Shown in pieces: positions 24,480-32,651 of a stretch of 64,000 bases of DNA (the stretch's first letter is position 1; each line of letters opens with the position of its first letter). The notes beneath the pieces are model-generated. The model did not search any database, was not told the origin of the DNA, and saw nothing but the letters and a program-made list of their open reading frames with translations. Both the position numbers and the translations under genes were made by a program. The stretch is from Streptomyces sp. NRRL B-3428. Its GTDB lineage: Bacteria; Actinomycetota; Actinomycetes; Streptomycetales; Streptomycetaceae. Location of the stretch: the NCBI GenBank assembly GCA_000721375.1, contig JOGW01000019.1, positions 191,356 through 255,355 on the forward strand. Direction: 5' to 3'.

Positions 24480-27236
24480 GTGGGGGATGCCGAGTTGCGG
24501 GGGCGGCGCGAAGAGGTGCGGCGGATCGAGCGGCTGCTCGCGGCCGCGCGCGCGGGTGAGAGTGGTGCGCTGCTGATCCACGGTGCGGCGGGCATCGGGA
24601 AGACGGCGCTGCTCGACTACGCGGCTGAGCAGGCTGAGTGTGCCAGGGATGCCGAGGCCATACGCGTACTGCGTGTCGAAGGCGTCGAGTCCGAGACGGA
24701 ACTCGCCTTCGGCGGTCTGCACCAGCTCTTGCTCCCGGTACTCGACGTACTGCCGAAGCTGCCCGCTCCTCAGGCCGGGGCCCTGCGGGCGATCTTCGGG
24801 CTGAGCGACGACACGGTGCACGACCGCTTCACCGTGGGCCTCGCCGCGCTCTCGACGCTCGCGGAAGCCGCCTGCGAGCGCCCCGTGCTGTGCCTGATCG
24901 ACGATGTCCACTGGCTCGACCGGCCCTCCGCCGACGCGCTCGCCTTCGTCGCCCGCCGACTGCATGCCGAGGGCGTCGTGATGCTTTTCGGGCTACGGGA
25001 CGAAGCCGCCTTCGACGCCGGCGGGCCGCGGCTGAAGGGGATACCCCGGCTGCCGCTCGCCGGGCTCGACCGGCCGGCCGCCGATACGCTGCTCGCCGGA
25101 CTGCTGCCGCCGGTCGCCGACCGGATCGCCGCGCAGGCCCAGGGCAACCCCCTCGCCCTGCGGGTGCTCGCGGCCGCGCTCACGCCCGGGCAGCGCGCCG
25201 GGCGTCTTGGCCCGCTCGGTCTGCCGGAGGCCGCCTCCCCGCTCCCGGGCCGGATGACGGAGCTGCTCGCGGACCGGGTACGCGCCATGCCGGACGCCAC
25301 CAGAGCGGTGCTCACGGTGGCCGCCGCGGACGACACGGGGGAGTTGGCGGCGGTGGTACAGGCGGCCGCGCGGCTCGGCGGCTGCCTGGCCGACCTGGAA
25401 CCGGCCGAACAGGCAGGCCTGATCACGCTGTCCGCCGAGGCGCTGCGTTTCGACCATCCGCTGATCCGCTACGCCGCCTACCAGACCGCCCCGCTCACCC
25501 GCCGCCTGGCCGCGCACCGCGCCCTCGCCGCCGTACTGGATCCTGATCGGCACGCACACCGCCGCGCCTGGCATCTGGCCGCGGCGGCGACCGGCCCGGA
25601 CGAGGAGGTCGCGGCGGAGCTGGAGCGGGTCGCCGAATGGGCGGGGAGCCGGCAGGCGATGGCGTCGGCGTCCGCGGCGTACGAGCGCGCCGCCATGTTG
25701 AGTGCCGACCCACTGCGCCGCACCCGGCGGCTCATCGACGCGGCGCGCAAGGCGAGCGAGGCCGGCCAGGACCAACGCTGCCGCACGCTGGCCGACCAGG
25801 TGCCGCTCCCGCTCGAAGACCCGGTGGTCGCGGCGGACTTCGCCCGGGCGCGGGCCGTCGTCGAGCTGGGTCACGGCAGCCCGGCGCGGGCGGTGCGGAT
25901 CCTGCTCGACTGCGCGGACGGGCTCGGCGGGGCGCCCCTCGACAAGCTGGCGGAGCTGCTGGTCGACGCGGTACACGCCGCGCTGTCGGCGGGCGACGCG
26001 GCGCTGCTCGGCGAGGTGGCGGCCAGGGCCCCGGAGCTGCCGGCGCTCGCGGTGCCTGCCCGGCTGTTCGGGGCGTGGGCAGGAGGGACGCCGGGGGCGG
26101 CGACGTGCGGAGTGCCGCAGGGTCGGAGCGACGCTTGGCCTCGGGCCGCAGCCGGTCTGATGGACCGGCTGCTGGCTGCCCACTTCGCTCATCTCCTCGG
26201 TGACCCGGACCGCGCGTACGAACACGTCATCGCCGCCGTGGACCTGTGCCGTACACGCGGCATCGGGGGCTGGCTGCCCACCGCACTCGACCTCCTCGCC
26301 CGCATCGAGTGCGCGCTCGGCCGGCCCGACGACGCCCTGGAACACGCCGCCGAGGGGCTGCGGCTCGCCGACTCCTACGACCTCGCCCACCGCGCCGCCC
26401 ATCTGCGCGCCCGGCTGGCCCTGCTGGCCGCGGTCCAGGGCCGCGCGGCACAGACCTGGGAACTCGCCGAAGAGGCGCTCTCCTACACCCGCCCGCGCGG
26501 CGTCGGCCGGGCCACGGCGGACGCCCTGCACGCGCTGGGGCTCCTTGAACTCGGCCTCGGCCAGGCGGAGTCGGCGCTCGACCACCTGATGGCGGCCCAC
26601 CGGGCGAGCACCCATCCGGCGCTTGCCCAAGAGCTGCTGCCCGACCTGATCGAGGCGGCCGTACGGGCCGGGCACCCGGAGCAGGCCGCCGAGCACGCGG
26701 CTCGGCTGGAGGCCTGGGTGACCACGGTCAGCCATCCCGCGCCCGCCGCCGTCCACGCCCTCGTCGCCACGAGCCGCCGCTGCACGGCCCTGACCGCACC
26801 GGACACGGAAGCAGAGGCCCACTACTCGGCGGCCCTTGAGCTGCCTCAGCCGGACGGCCAACGCGCCCGTACCGAACTCCTCTACGGCGAATGGCTGCGC
26901 CGTCGGCGCCGCAACATCGACGCGCGCGACCACCTGCGCACCGCGATGGAGCTCTTCGCGAAGGCGGGAGCCGCGCCCTGGGCCGACCGTGCTCGTACGG
27001 AGCTGAAGGCCGCGGGCGAGGTCCATGAGGAGGCCACGGACGACTCCCGCATCGAACGGCTCAGCCCGCAGGAGCGTGAGGTGGTACGCCTCGCCGCCAC
27101 CGGTGCGACCAACCGCGAGATCGCCACGCAGCTGTTCCTCAGCCCGCGCACGGTCGGCCACCACCTCTACCGCGCCTTCCCGAAGCTCGGCATCGCCTCC
27201 CGGACCGAACTGGCCGCCTACTTGGGGTCGCGGTAG
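24480..27236 (+). CDS. LuxR-family LAL regulator with AAA ATPase domain
   Basis: A large ATP-binding LuxR-type regulator of about 918 residues. An N-terminal AAA/NACHT-like ATPase has Walker A GAAGIGKTALL and Walker B VLCLIDDVHWLD. A long TPR-like helical middle follows (about residues 350-820), and a C-terminal LuxR helix-turn-helix closes the protein (LSPQEREVVRLAATGATNRE, then FLSPRTVGHHLYRAF). LAL proteins activate metabolic or antibiotic genes; the target is unknown. The frame is open to 24396, but that codon touches the hairpin at 24361-24391, so I place the start at the GTG at 24480 (GDAELRGRREE follows), behind GAGAGGAC; this is uncertain. Confidence 0.8.
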   Translation: MGDAELRGRREEVRRIERLLAAARAGESGALLIHGAAGIGKTALLDYAAEQAECARDAEAIRVLRVEGVESETELAFGGLHQLLLPVLDVLPKLPAPQAGALRAIFGLSDDTVHDRFTVGLAALSTLAEAACERPVLCLIDDVHWLDRPSADALAFVARRLHAEGVVMLFGLRDEAAFDAGGPRLKGIPRLPLAGLDRPAADTLLAGLLPPVADRIAAQAQGNPLALRVLAAALTPGQRAGRLGPLGLPEAASPLPGRMTELLADRVRAMPDATRAVLTVAAADDTGELAAVVQAAARLGGCLADLEPAEQAGLITLSAEALRFDHPLIRYAAYQTAPLTRRLAAHRALAAVLDPDRHAHRRAWHLAAAATGPDEEVAAELERVAEWAGSRQAMASASAAYERAAMLSADPLRRTRRLIDAARKASEAGQDQRCRTLADQVPLPLEDPVVAADFARARAVVELGHGSPARAVRILLDCADGLGGAPLDKLAELLVDAVHAALSAGDAALLGEVAARAPELPALAVPARLFGAWAGGTPGAATCGVPQGRSDAWPRAAAGLMDRLLAAHFAHLLGDPDRAYEHVIAAVDLCRTRGIGGWLPTALDLLARIECALGRPDDALEHAAEGLRLADSYDLAHRAAHLRARLALLAAVQGRAAQTWELAEEALSYTRPRGVGRATADALHALGLLELGLGQAESALDHLMAAHRASTHPALAQELLPDLIEAAVRAGHPEQAAEHAARLEAWVTTVSHPAPAAVHALVATSRRCTALTAPDTEAEAHYSAALELPQPDGQRARTELLYGEWLRRRRRNIDARDHLRTAMELFAKAGAAPWADRARTELKAAGEVHEEATDDSRIERLSPQEREVVRLAATGATNREIATQLFLSPRTVGHHLYRAFPKLGIASRTELAAYLGSR

Positions 27237-27260
27237 TTCCACCCGTGGACAGGACTTGTG

Positions 27261-27905
27261 CTACTTCCGCCAGAACAGGTGGTGCGTCACGCCGCTCGGG
27301 CTGGGCACGACGTCGAGATGGAAGCGGTCGAGCAGCTCGTCGGGGGAGTCCCAGAGCCGTTCCCCGGATCCGAGCTTCATGGGCGAGACCGCCACATGCA
27401 GGGTGTCGACGAGGTCCGCCTCGAGGAACTGCCGGATGGTGGCGGTCCCACCGCCGAGTCGGATGTCCTTGCCCTGCGCCTCCGCTCGGGCCTGCGCGAG
27501 GACCGTGGCAGGGTCGGCGTCGACGAAGTGGAACGTGGTGTCGGAGAGCGTGAAGGACGGGCGCGTGTGATGCGTCATGACGAACACCGGGGTGTGGAAC
27601 GGGGGTTCGTCACCCCACCAGCCCGTCCATTCGTGGTCCTTCCAGGGCCCGCGCTGGGGACCGAACTTGTTGCGGCCCATGATCTCGGCCCCGATGTTGT
27701 GGGTGAAGTCCCGCATCAGGTAGTCGTCAAGACCGCGGCTGCCGCCGGGCGCGGTGCGCCCGGGCCAACTCGCCGTGCCGCCGGCCCAGGCGAGCAGTTC
27801 CCTCGGATCGGCATGGCCGAACGGTCTCTGCAGGCTCTGATGCTCGCCGGCACCGAATCCGTCGCTCGAGACGGTGAAGTTCTGGACCTTCAGTAACTGG
27901 TTCAC
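27261..27905 (-). CDS. dihydrofolate reductase/RibD C-terminal family protein
   Basis: A 214-residue protein of the RibD C-terminal/bacterial DHFR-like superfamily (KVQNFTVSSDG at the start; MGRNKFGPQRGPW, FVMTHHTRPSF and the nucleotide-loop IRLGGGTATIRQFLEADLVD). These enzymes bind NADPH; the substrate cannot be told from sequence. The GTG at 27905 follows GAGGTGCC. It is convergent with the LAL regulator gene and about 108 nt downstream of a second, smaller relative on the same strand. Confidence 0.8.
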   Translation of the reverse strand: MNQLLKVQNFTVSSDGFGAGEHQSLQRPFGHADPRELLAWAGGTASWPGRTAPGGSRGLDDYLMRDFTHNIGAEIMGRNKFGPQRGPWKDHEWTGWWGDEPPFHTPVFVMTHHTRPSFTLSDTTFHFVDADPATVLAQARAEAQGKDIRLGGGTATIRQFLEADLVDTLHVAVSPMKLGSGERLWDSPDELLDRFHLDVVPSPSGVTHHLFWRK

Positions 27906-27950
27906 GTGGCACCTCGTGTGCGGTCGGTGATGAGGGAGGCGGCGGTCACT

Positions 27951-27985
27951 GGTTTCGGCCGCCCGGTTTCGGCCGCCCGGTTTCC
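27951..27985. repeat. 14-nt tandem duplication downstream of DHFR-like gene
   Basis: GGTTTCGGCCGCCC is present at 27951-27964 and 27965-27978 and followed by a partial third copy. It lies in the 108-nt gap between the two DHFR-like genes. Confidence 0.75.
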
Positions 27986-28013
27986 TTGCCGAGAGCGCTG
28001 ACTTCGCTGCGCG

Positions 28014-28559
28014 CTACCTGGGGGAGTAGACCAGGACGATGACACCGGACGTGAACGTCGTGGTGCGCGCGAGCTTCAGGTGTGTGATGTCCATACCGTC
28101 CAGGAGACGGACGCCGCTGCCGGCGATGGTGGGGAACAGCCACAGGTGGTACTCGTCGACGAGCTGATGCTCGAGCAGTGTGCGGTCGAGTTCCCCGGTG
28201 CCGAACTTCAGGATGCTTCGGCCGGGCAGCTCCTTGAGGCGGGCCACCTCCTTGGCGACGTCGCCGTTGATGACGGTGGCGTTCCAGGTGGTGTCGGCGT
28301 TCGTCAGCGTCCGGGAGGCGACGTACTTGGGCAGGCTGTTCATCCGCACCGCGTACTCGCCCTCGATGGCCTCCATGTCCGGCCAGACGGAGGCGAAGCC
28401 CTGGTAGGTCGTCCGGCCGAGGAGCAGCGCGTCCGCGTCGAAGAGCAGCTCGCGCGCATAATCGTTGTACTCCTCGTCGAAGTAGCGCACACCCCACTTC
28501 TCCGGCGCGGAGATGGTTCCGTCCAGGGTCATGAACGTCGATTCGATGAGCTTCCTCAT
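28014..28559 (-). CDS. dihydrofolate reductase family protein
   Basis: A 181-residue member of the same superfamily (MRKLIESTFMTLDGTISAPE, then LLLGRTTYQGFASVWP, and the NADPH loop in ILKFGTGELDRTLLEH). The ATG at 28559 has GAGGAG upstream and overlaps the stop of the upstream GNAT gene by 4 nt, so the two are translationally coupled. It is shorter than the second relative at 27261 and aligns with it only in the core fold. Substrate unknown. Confidence 0.82.
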   Translation of the reverse strand: MRKLIESTFMTLDGTISAPEKWGVRYFDEEYNDYARELLFDADALLLGRTTYQGFASVWPDMEAIEGEYAVRMNSLPKYVASRTLTNADTTWNATVINGDVAKEVARLKELPGRSILKFGTGELDRTLLEHQLVDEYHLWLFPTIAGSGVRLLDGMDITHLKLARTTTFTSGVIVLVYSPR

Positions 28560-29533
28560 GTTGCTGTCTCCTCAGGGTCGGTTGTGGTCGGGGCGGAAGA
28601 GATCAGCCGGATCTCCGTGATCCGGTAGCCCGCCCTTTCAAAGGCCGCGGCCATGGGGGCATTTCCCATGTCCGTGGTGGCGGTGATGAGTTCGGCGCCC
28701 GCCGCTGCCTGGAAGCGGGTGATCTCGGCCAGGATCTCGTTGATGTGACCGCGGCCGCGGTACTCAGGGAGCACGCCCAGGTAGCCGACGTTGCGGGCGT
28801 ACGGCGTCGCCGACGGGATCGCGAGCCCGACGAGCTCGCCGTCCTCGGCGTCGTACACGAGACGCCACCAGTCGCGCTCGCCCAGGCAGTTGAGATAGAA
28901 GTCGAGGTCGTCCTGGGCAGCGGCCTCGGCGCCCTGCTCGGCGACCTTCTTGCGGGTTCCGTCGTCGAGGCTGCCCACCGCGATCCGGCGGAACGTCGCG
29001 AGGAACTCCGCGTCCGACGCGGACGCGAACCGCAGCCGGTTCCCGACGGCCGGGAGTCCGCTGTCCGGTGTCCACGCCAACTGCAGCCGTTCGACCTCGT
29101 GGCCGAGCCCGGCCGCCCGCGCGGCCTCGTGGCGCCAGCCGACCGCGGCGGCGGCCGCCGGGTCGTCGCGCCAGCCACGGGCCACCTTGACGGTGAAGAT
29201 GGGCAACTGCTGCGCCCCGCCCGCCGCGAAGGCCTTGAGCCCGGCGGACAGCAGCTCCGCCGCGACCTTCTCGCGGCCGGCCACCGAGGCATCCACCCAC
29301 AGGCAGTCGAGGTCCAGGGGGTGCGCCGCGGTGGGCGGTCCCCACCACAGCGCGCGGCCGACGATCCGGCCGCCGTCCTGCTCGTCCACGGCCAGCCAGG
29401 TCCACTCCGGCCGGTACATCCGTTGTCGCAACTCGTCACGGTAGCGGTCGGCCGGGATCCAGCCGACGGGCTCGTCGACCGTGACGGCTGCCACCAGATC
29501 GGTCTCGTCCGAGGTCGCGGGTCGGTACTGCAC
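28556..29533 (-). CDS. double GNAT N-acetyltransferase-like protein
   Basis: A 325-residue protein made of two GNAT halves. The C-terminal half has the acetyl-CoA loop in VGYLGVLPEYRGRGHINEIL and the terminal strand pattern TDMGNAPMAAAFERAGYRI, so it is likely active; the N-terminal half (VDEQDGGRIVGRALWWGPP) is weaker. GTG start at 29533 behind GGAGGATGT. It heads the operon with the small DHFR-like gene. Two-domain GNATs of this kind often modify antibiotics or amino metabolites, but nothing shows the substrate here. Confidence 0.78.
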   Translation of the reverse strand: MQYRPATSDETDLVAAVTVDEPVGWIPADRYRDELRQRMYRPEWTWLAVDEQDGGRIVGRALWWGPPTAAHPLDLDCLWVDASVAGREKVAAELLSAGLKAFAAGGAQQLPIFTVKVARGWRDDPAAAAAVGWRHEAARAAGLGHEVERLQLAWTPDSGLPAVGNRLRFASASDAEFLATFRRIAVGSLDDGTRKKVAEQGAEAAAQDDLDFYLNCLGERDWWRLVYDAEDGELVGLAIPSATPYARNVGYLGVLPEYRGRGHINEILAEITRFQAAAGAELITATTDMGNAPMAAAFERAGYRITEIRLISSAPTTTDPEETAT

Positions 29534-29654
29534 ACATCCTCCAGGGGTTGGCCTATGACCTGAACCTAGGAACGGATGCGGGGAGCCGGCATCGGTCGCG
29601 ATGACTTAATGCGGGGTGCCGGCGTCCGACGCGTGGCAGATGTGGAGTTGTTCG

Positions 29655-30062
29655 TCAGGCGGCGTCGAGCGCCGTGGTGATCTTCTCGACCATCGCGGTC
29701 ATGACGGGGGTGGGCCCGTTCTTGACCGCCTGTGCGCCGGTCTCCAGGGCGAGGACCACCGTGGCGCGGTAGTTGTCGGCTTCGGCGGGGTCCTGCTGCT
29801 TGAGGACGGTCATCGCTTCGGTCAGCGCCGGGAGGACCTTGTCGGCGAGTTCCGCGGCGGACCTGCCGCCCAGATCGCCGATCTTCGACTTCTCGGCGAG
29901 TACGTGGCCGACGGTGCCGGTCGCCGAGTTGAGGGCGATCGAGCCGTGTGTGGCGACCTTGTGGGGCGCACCCGCGGCGTCGGCCGCGGCGAGCAGCGAG
30001 ACGGCGCCGTAGGCGGCGGTGCGGAGGGTGAGCTTGTCCTGGGCGGTGAGGTTGATGCTCAT
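29655..30062 (-). CDS. hypothetical helical protein
   Basis: A 135-residue, Ala-rich helical protein (INLTAQDKLTLRTAAYGAVS, then HKVATHGSIALNSATGTVGH). I cannot name the family. AGGAG lies about 9 nt before the ATG. It has its own intergenic region upstream, which carries a near-palindrome at 30171-30199 and a DevR-like half-match at 30271. Confidence 0.6.
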   Translation of the reverse strand: MSINLTAQDKLTLRTAAYGAVSLLAAADAAGAPHKVATHGSIALNSATGTVGHVLAEKSKIGDLGGRSAAELADKVLPALTEAMTVLKQQDPAEADNYRATVVLALETGAQAVKNGPTPVMTAMVEKITTALDAA

Positions 30063-30170
30063 GGTGAAGGGCTCCTGGGTCTGGTCGGCTGTCGCGGTCC
30101 CCTTGTCGGTCCCGCCGTTTCCCGATGACCCAGAGCTTGGCGGCGGCGGCTTTCACCGCGGCCTCACATG

Positions 30171-30199
30171 CGTTTCAGCGGCCGGACGGGGCTGAAACG
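30171..30199. promoter_or_regulatory. inverted repeat upstream of hypothetical gene
   Basis: CGTTTCAGC at 30171-30179 and GCTGAAACG at 30191-30199 are exact inverted repeats with 11 nt between them, about 110 nt upstream of the ATG at 30062. It could be an operator or part of a terminator for gap. Confidence 0.4.
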
Positions 30200-30270
30200 G
30201 AGTGAGGGCGGACGATGCGTGTGGGGCGTCGCCGAGGCCGGACGACGAGAGCGGGGCGTCGCGGCCGACC

Positions 30271-30284
30271 CGACCGGTCGGCCC
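30271..30284. promoter_or_regulatory. weak DevR-like site
   Basis: CGACCGGTCGGCCC differs from GGRCCGNNCGGCCC at the first base. It lies just downstream of gap (minus strand) and about 209 nt upstream of the gene at 29655-30062. Confidence 0.3.
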
Positions 30285-30308
30285 CGACGCCCCGTCACCG
30301 CGGGCCGG

Positions 30309-31319
30309 TCAGCCCGCCGCGAGCAGCTCCAGCGTGTCGATCACGCGGTTCGAGAAGCCCCACTCGTTGTCGTACCAGGCGACCACCTTGATGTGGCGGC
30401 CCTCGACCCGGGTGAGCGCCGAGTCGAAGATGGACGACGCGGGGTTGCCGGTGATGTCCGAGGAGACGAGCGGGTCCTCGGAGTATTCGAGGACGCCGGC
30501 CAACGGGCCTTCGGCCGCGGTCCGGTAGGCCGCGAGTACCTCGTCCCGGGTGACGTCGCGGGCGACCGTCGTGTTGAGTTCGACGATCGAGCCCACCGGT
30601 ACGGGGACGCGGATCGAGTCGCCCGAGAGCTTGCCGTCGAGGTTCGGCAGGACCAGGCCGATGGCCTTGGCGGCGCCCGTCGTGGTCGGGACGATGTTGA
30701 CGCCGGCGGCGCGGGCGCGGCGCGGGTCGCGGTGCGGGCCGTCCTGCAGGTTCTGCTCCTGCGTGTAGGCGTGCACGGTGGTCATGAACCCGTGCTCGAT
30801 ACCGGCGAGTTCGTCGAGGACCGAGGCCAGCGGGGCGAGCGCGTTGGTGGTGCAGGAGGCGTTCGAGACGATCGTGTGCACCTGCGGGTCGTACGCGTCG
30901 GAGTTGACTCCGTACGCGAGCGTGATGTCCGCGCCGTCCGAAGGCGCGCTGACGAGAACCTTCTTCGCGCCCGCGTCGAGGTGGGCGCGGGCGGCCTTGG
31001 CCGAGGTGAAGCGGCCGGTGGCCTCAAGCACGATGTCGACGTTCAGTTCGGCCCAGGGCAGGTCGGCCGGCTCGCGCTCGGCGAGCACGGTGATGCGGCG
31101 GCCGTCGACTACGAGCGTGTTTCCCTCGACCGTCACCGGGCGGCCGAGGCGTCCTGCCGTGCTGTCGTACGCGAGGAGGCGGGCGAGCGCGGTGGGCTCG
31201 GTCAGGTCGTTGACGGCCACGATCTCCAGGGCGCTGTCGCGCTCCAGGAGTGCGCGCAGCACGTTGCGTCCGATGCGGCCGAATCCGTTGATGGCGATAC
31301 GAGTCGTGGTGCTGGTCAT
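30309..31319 (-). CDS. gap: type I glyceraldehyde-3-phosphate dehydrogenase
   Basis: A 336-residue NAD(P)-dependent enzyme that converts glyceraldehyde-3-phosphate, NAD+ and phosphate to 1,3-bisphosphoglycerate. The Rossmann start (IAINGFGRIGRNVLRAL), the active-site NASCTTNALAP, PTTTGAAKAIGLVLP, and the closing WYDNEWGFSNRV are all present, and length is normal. The ATG at 31319 follows GGAAAGGGG. It is not in a glycolytic operon here: neighbours are a hypothetical gene and a GlxA-type regulator. A five-unit 11-nt repeat array lies in its upstream region. Confidence 0.96.
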   Translation of the reverse strand: MTSTTTRIAINGFGRIGRNVLRALLERDSALEIVAVNDLTEPTALARLLAYDSTAGRLGRPVTVEGNTLVVDGRRITVLAEREPADLPWAELNVDIVLEATGRFTSAKAARAHLDAGAKKVLVSAPSDGADITLAYGVNSDAYDPQVHTIVSNASCTTNALAPLASVLDELAGIEHGFMTTVHAYTQEQNLQDGPHRDPRRARAAGVNIVPTTTGAAKAIGLVLPNLDGKLSGDSIRVPVPVGSIVELNTTVARDVTRDEVLAAYRTAAEGPLAGVLEYSEDPLVSSDITGNPASSIFDSALTRVEGRHIKVVAWYDNEWGFSNRVIDTLELLAAG

Positions 31320-31404
31320 GTGAGGTGTCCCCTTTCCTTCGACACCAGACTCGCTCGTGGACCGCGCCGCTGACAGTGGCGTGATCGCCATGGTTCGTAA
31401 GAAT

Positions 31405-31459
31405 CTCGCCAGGACCTCGCCAAGGCCTCGCCAGGACCTCGCCAAGACCTCGCCAGGAC
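31405..31459. repeat. five 11-nt tandem repeats upstream of gap
   Basis: Five units in perfect 11-nt register: CTCGCCAGGAC, CTCGCCAAGGC, CTCGCCAGGAC, CTCGCCAAGAC, CTCGCCAGGAC. Units 1, 3 and 5 are identical. The array lies 86-140 nt upstream of the gap start and ends 15 nt before the stop of the GlxA-type gene. An 11-nt period puts every copy on about the same helical face. Confidence 0.9.
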
Positions 31460-31473
31460 ACGGAAAGGGCCGG

Positions 31474-32430
31474 TCACTCGCCCCGAGTGAAGGTGCGCCG
31501 GTACTCGCTCGGCGTCGTACCGAGGATGTTCTGGAAGTGCAGCCGCAGGTTCGCCCCGGTGCCGAGACCGGTGTCCGCCGCGATCTGTTCGACGCTGCGC
31601 TGCGAGGCCTCAAGGAGTTCACGGGCCAGGTCGACCCGGGCCCGCATCACCCACTGCATCGGCGTATAGCCGGTCTCCTCGACGAACCGCCGCGAGAACG
31701 TACGCGCGGAGACCCCGGCCTGGCGCGCCAGTATGTCGAGGGTGAGGGGATCGCCGAGCCGGTGCAGCGCCCACTCGCGGGTGGCGGCGAACCGCTCGCC
31801 GAGCGGCTCGGGCACGCTGCGCGGCACGTACTGCGCCTGGCCGCCGCTGCGATACGGGGCCGCGACAAGGCGCCGGGCCGCATGGTTGGCCGCGGCCACT
31901 CCGAGGTCGCCGCGCACGATGTGCAGACACAGGTCGATTCCGGAGGCGGCGCCGGCCGAGGTGAGGACGCTGCCCTCGTCGACGAACAGCACGTTCTCGT
32001 CGACCTGGACGAGTGGATGTCCGGCCGCGAGCGCGCGGGTGTAGTGCCAGTGCGTCGTCGCGCGCCGGCCGTCAAGGAGGCCCGTGGCGGCGAGTGCGAA
32101 GGCACCGGTGGAGATGGCGGCGAGGCGGGCGCCCCGGTCGTGCGCCGCGATGAGCGCATCGACCACGACCCGCGGCGGCTCTTCGCGGTCCGGAAAGCGA
32201 TAGCCGGGCACGAACACGATGTCCGCCCACTCCAACGCGTCCAGACCGTCGGCCACGTGGTAGGCGAGACCGTCGCCCCCGGTCACGAGGCCGGGCGCGG
32301 CACCGCACACCCGCACCTCGTACGGCATGCTCGCGCGCGTCGTGAACACCTGCGCGGGGATGCCGACATCGAGCGGCTTGGCGCCTTCGAGTACGAGGAC
32401 GGCGACGCGGTGGAGGCGGGGGCGGGGCAC
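31474..32430 (-). CDS. GlxA-type regulator (DJ-1/PfpI + AraC HTH)
   Basis: A 318-residue transcription regulator with an N-terminal DJ-1/PfpI-like domain (about residues 7-175) and a C-terminal AraC-type double helix-turn-helix (about 210-310; LDILARQAGVSARTFSRRFV, then VEQIAADTGLGTGANLRLHF). In class I amidotransferase-like proteins the nucleophile is the Cys of a CTGAF motif; here the sequence is AISTGAFALAATG, so that Cys is Ser and the domain is most likely a ligand sensor. It runs in the same direction as gap and its own upstream region has four 14-nt repeats. Confidence 0.86.
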   Translation of the reverse strand: MPRPRLHRVAVLVLEGAKPLDVGIPAQVFTTRASMPYEVRVCGAAPGLVTGGDGLAYHVADGLDALEWADIVFVPGYRFPDREEPPRVVVDALIAAHDRGARLAAISTGAFALAATGLLDGRRATTHWHYTRALAAGHPLVQVDENVLFVDEGSVLTSAGAASGIDLCLHIVRGDLGVAAANHAARRLVAAPYRSGGQAQYVPRSVPEPLGERFAATREWALHRLGDPLTLDILARQAGVSARTFSRRFVEETGYTPMQWVMRARVDLARELLEASQRSVEQIAADTGLGTGANLRLHFQNILGTTPSEYRRTFTRGE

Positions 32431-32445
32431 GGGGAGAGCCTACGT

Positions 32446-32501
32446 GGACGGGAATTCGGGGACGGGAGTTCGGGGCCGGGAGTTCGGGGCCGGGAGTTCG
32501 G
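32446..32501. repeat. four 14-nt tandem repeats between divergent genes
   Basis: Four units in perfect 14-nt register: GGACGGGAATTCGG, GGACGGGAGTTCGG, and two of GGCCGGGAGTTCGG. The array starts 16 nt upstream of the GlxA-type start (minus) and lies in the 221-nt divergent region shared with the nuclease gene (plus), so it probably overlaps the regulator's promoter. Confidence 0.9.
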
Positions 32502-32651
32502 AGCGTTACGGCGAGGGTGTGACAGCCCGGATCGAAGTCGCCGGCTGACCATGGCGGCAGGCCCGCGCCTTGGGCGAGTCCGGCGCACCTGCCCGGATAG
32601 GCTTCCTCCGCAAAGAGCTTCAGAAGTACGGCGCGGGGGTACGGGCAGGTC

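Noticed and set aside
24993..27242. 749-residue minus-strand ORF opposite the LAL gene
   Set aside because: Shadow of the LAL gene, which has Walker and LuxR motifs.
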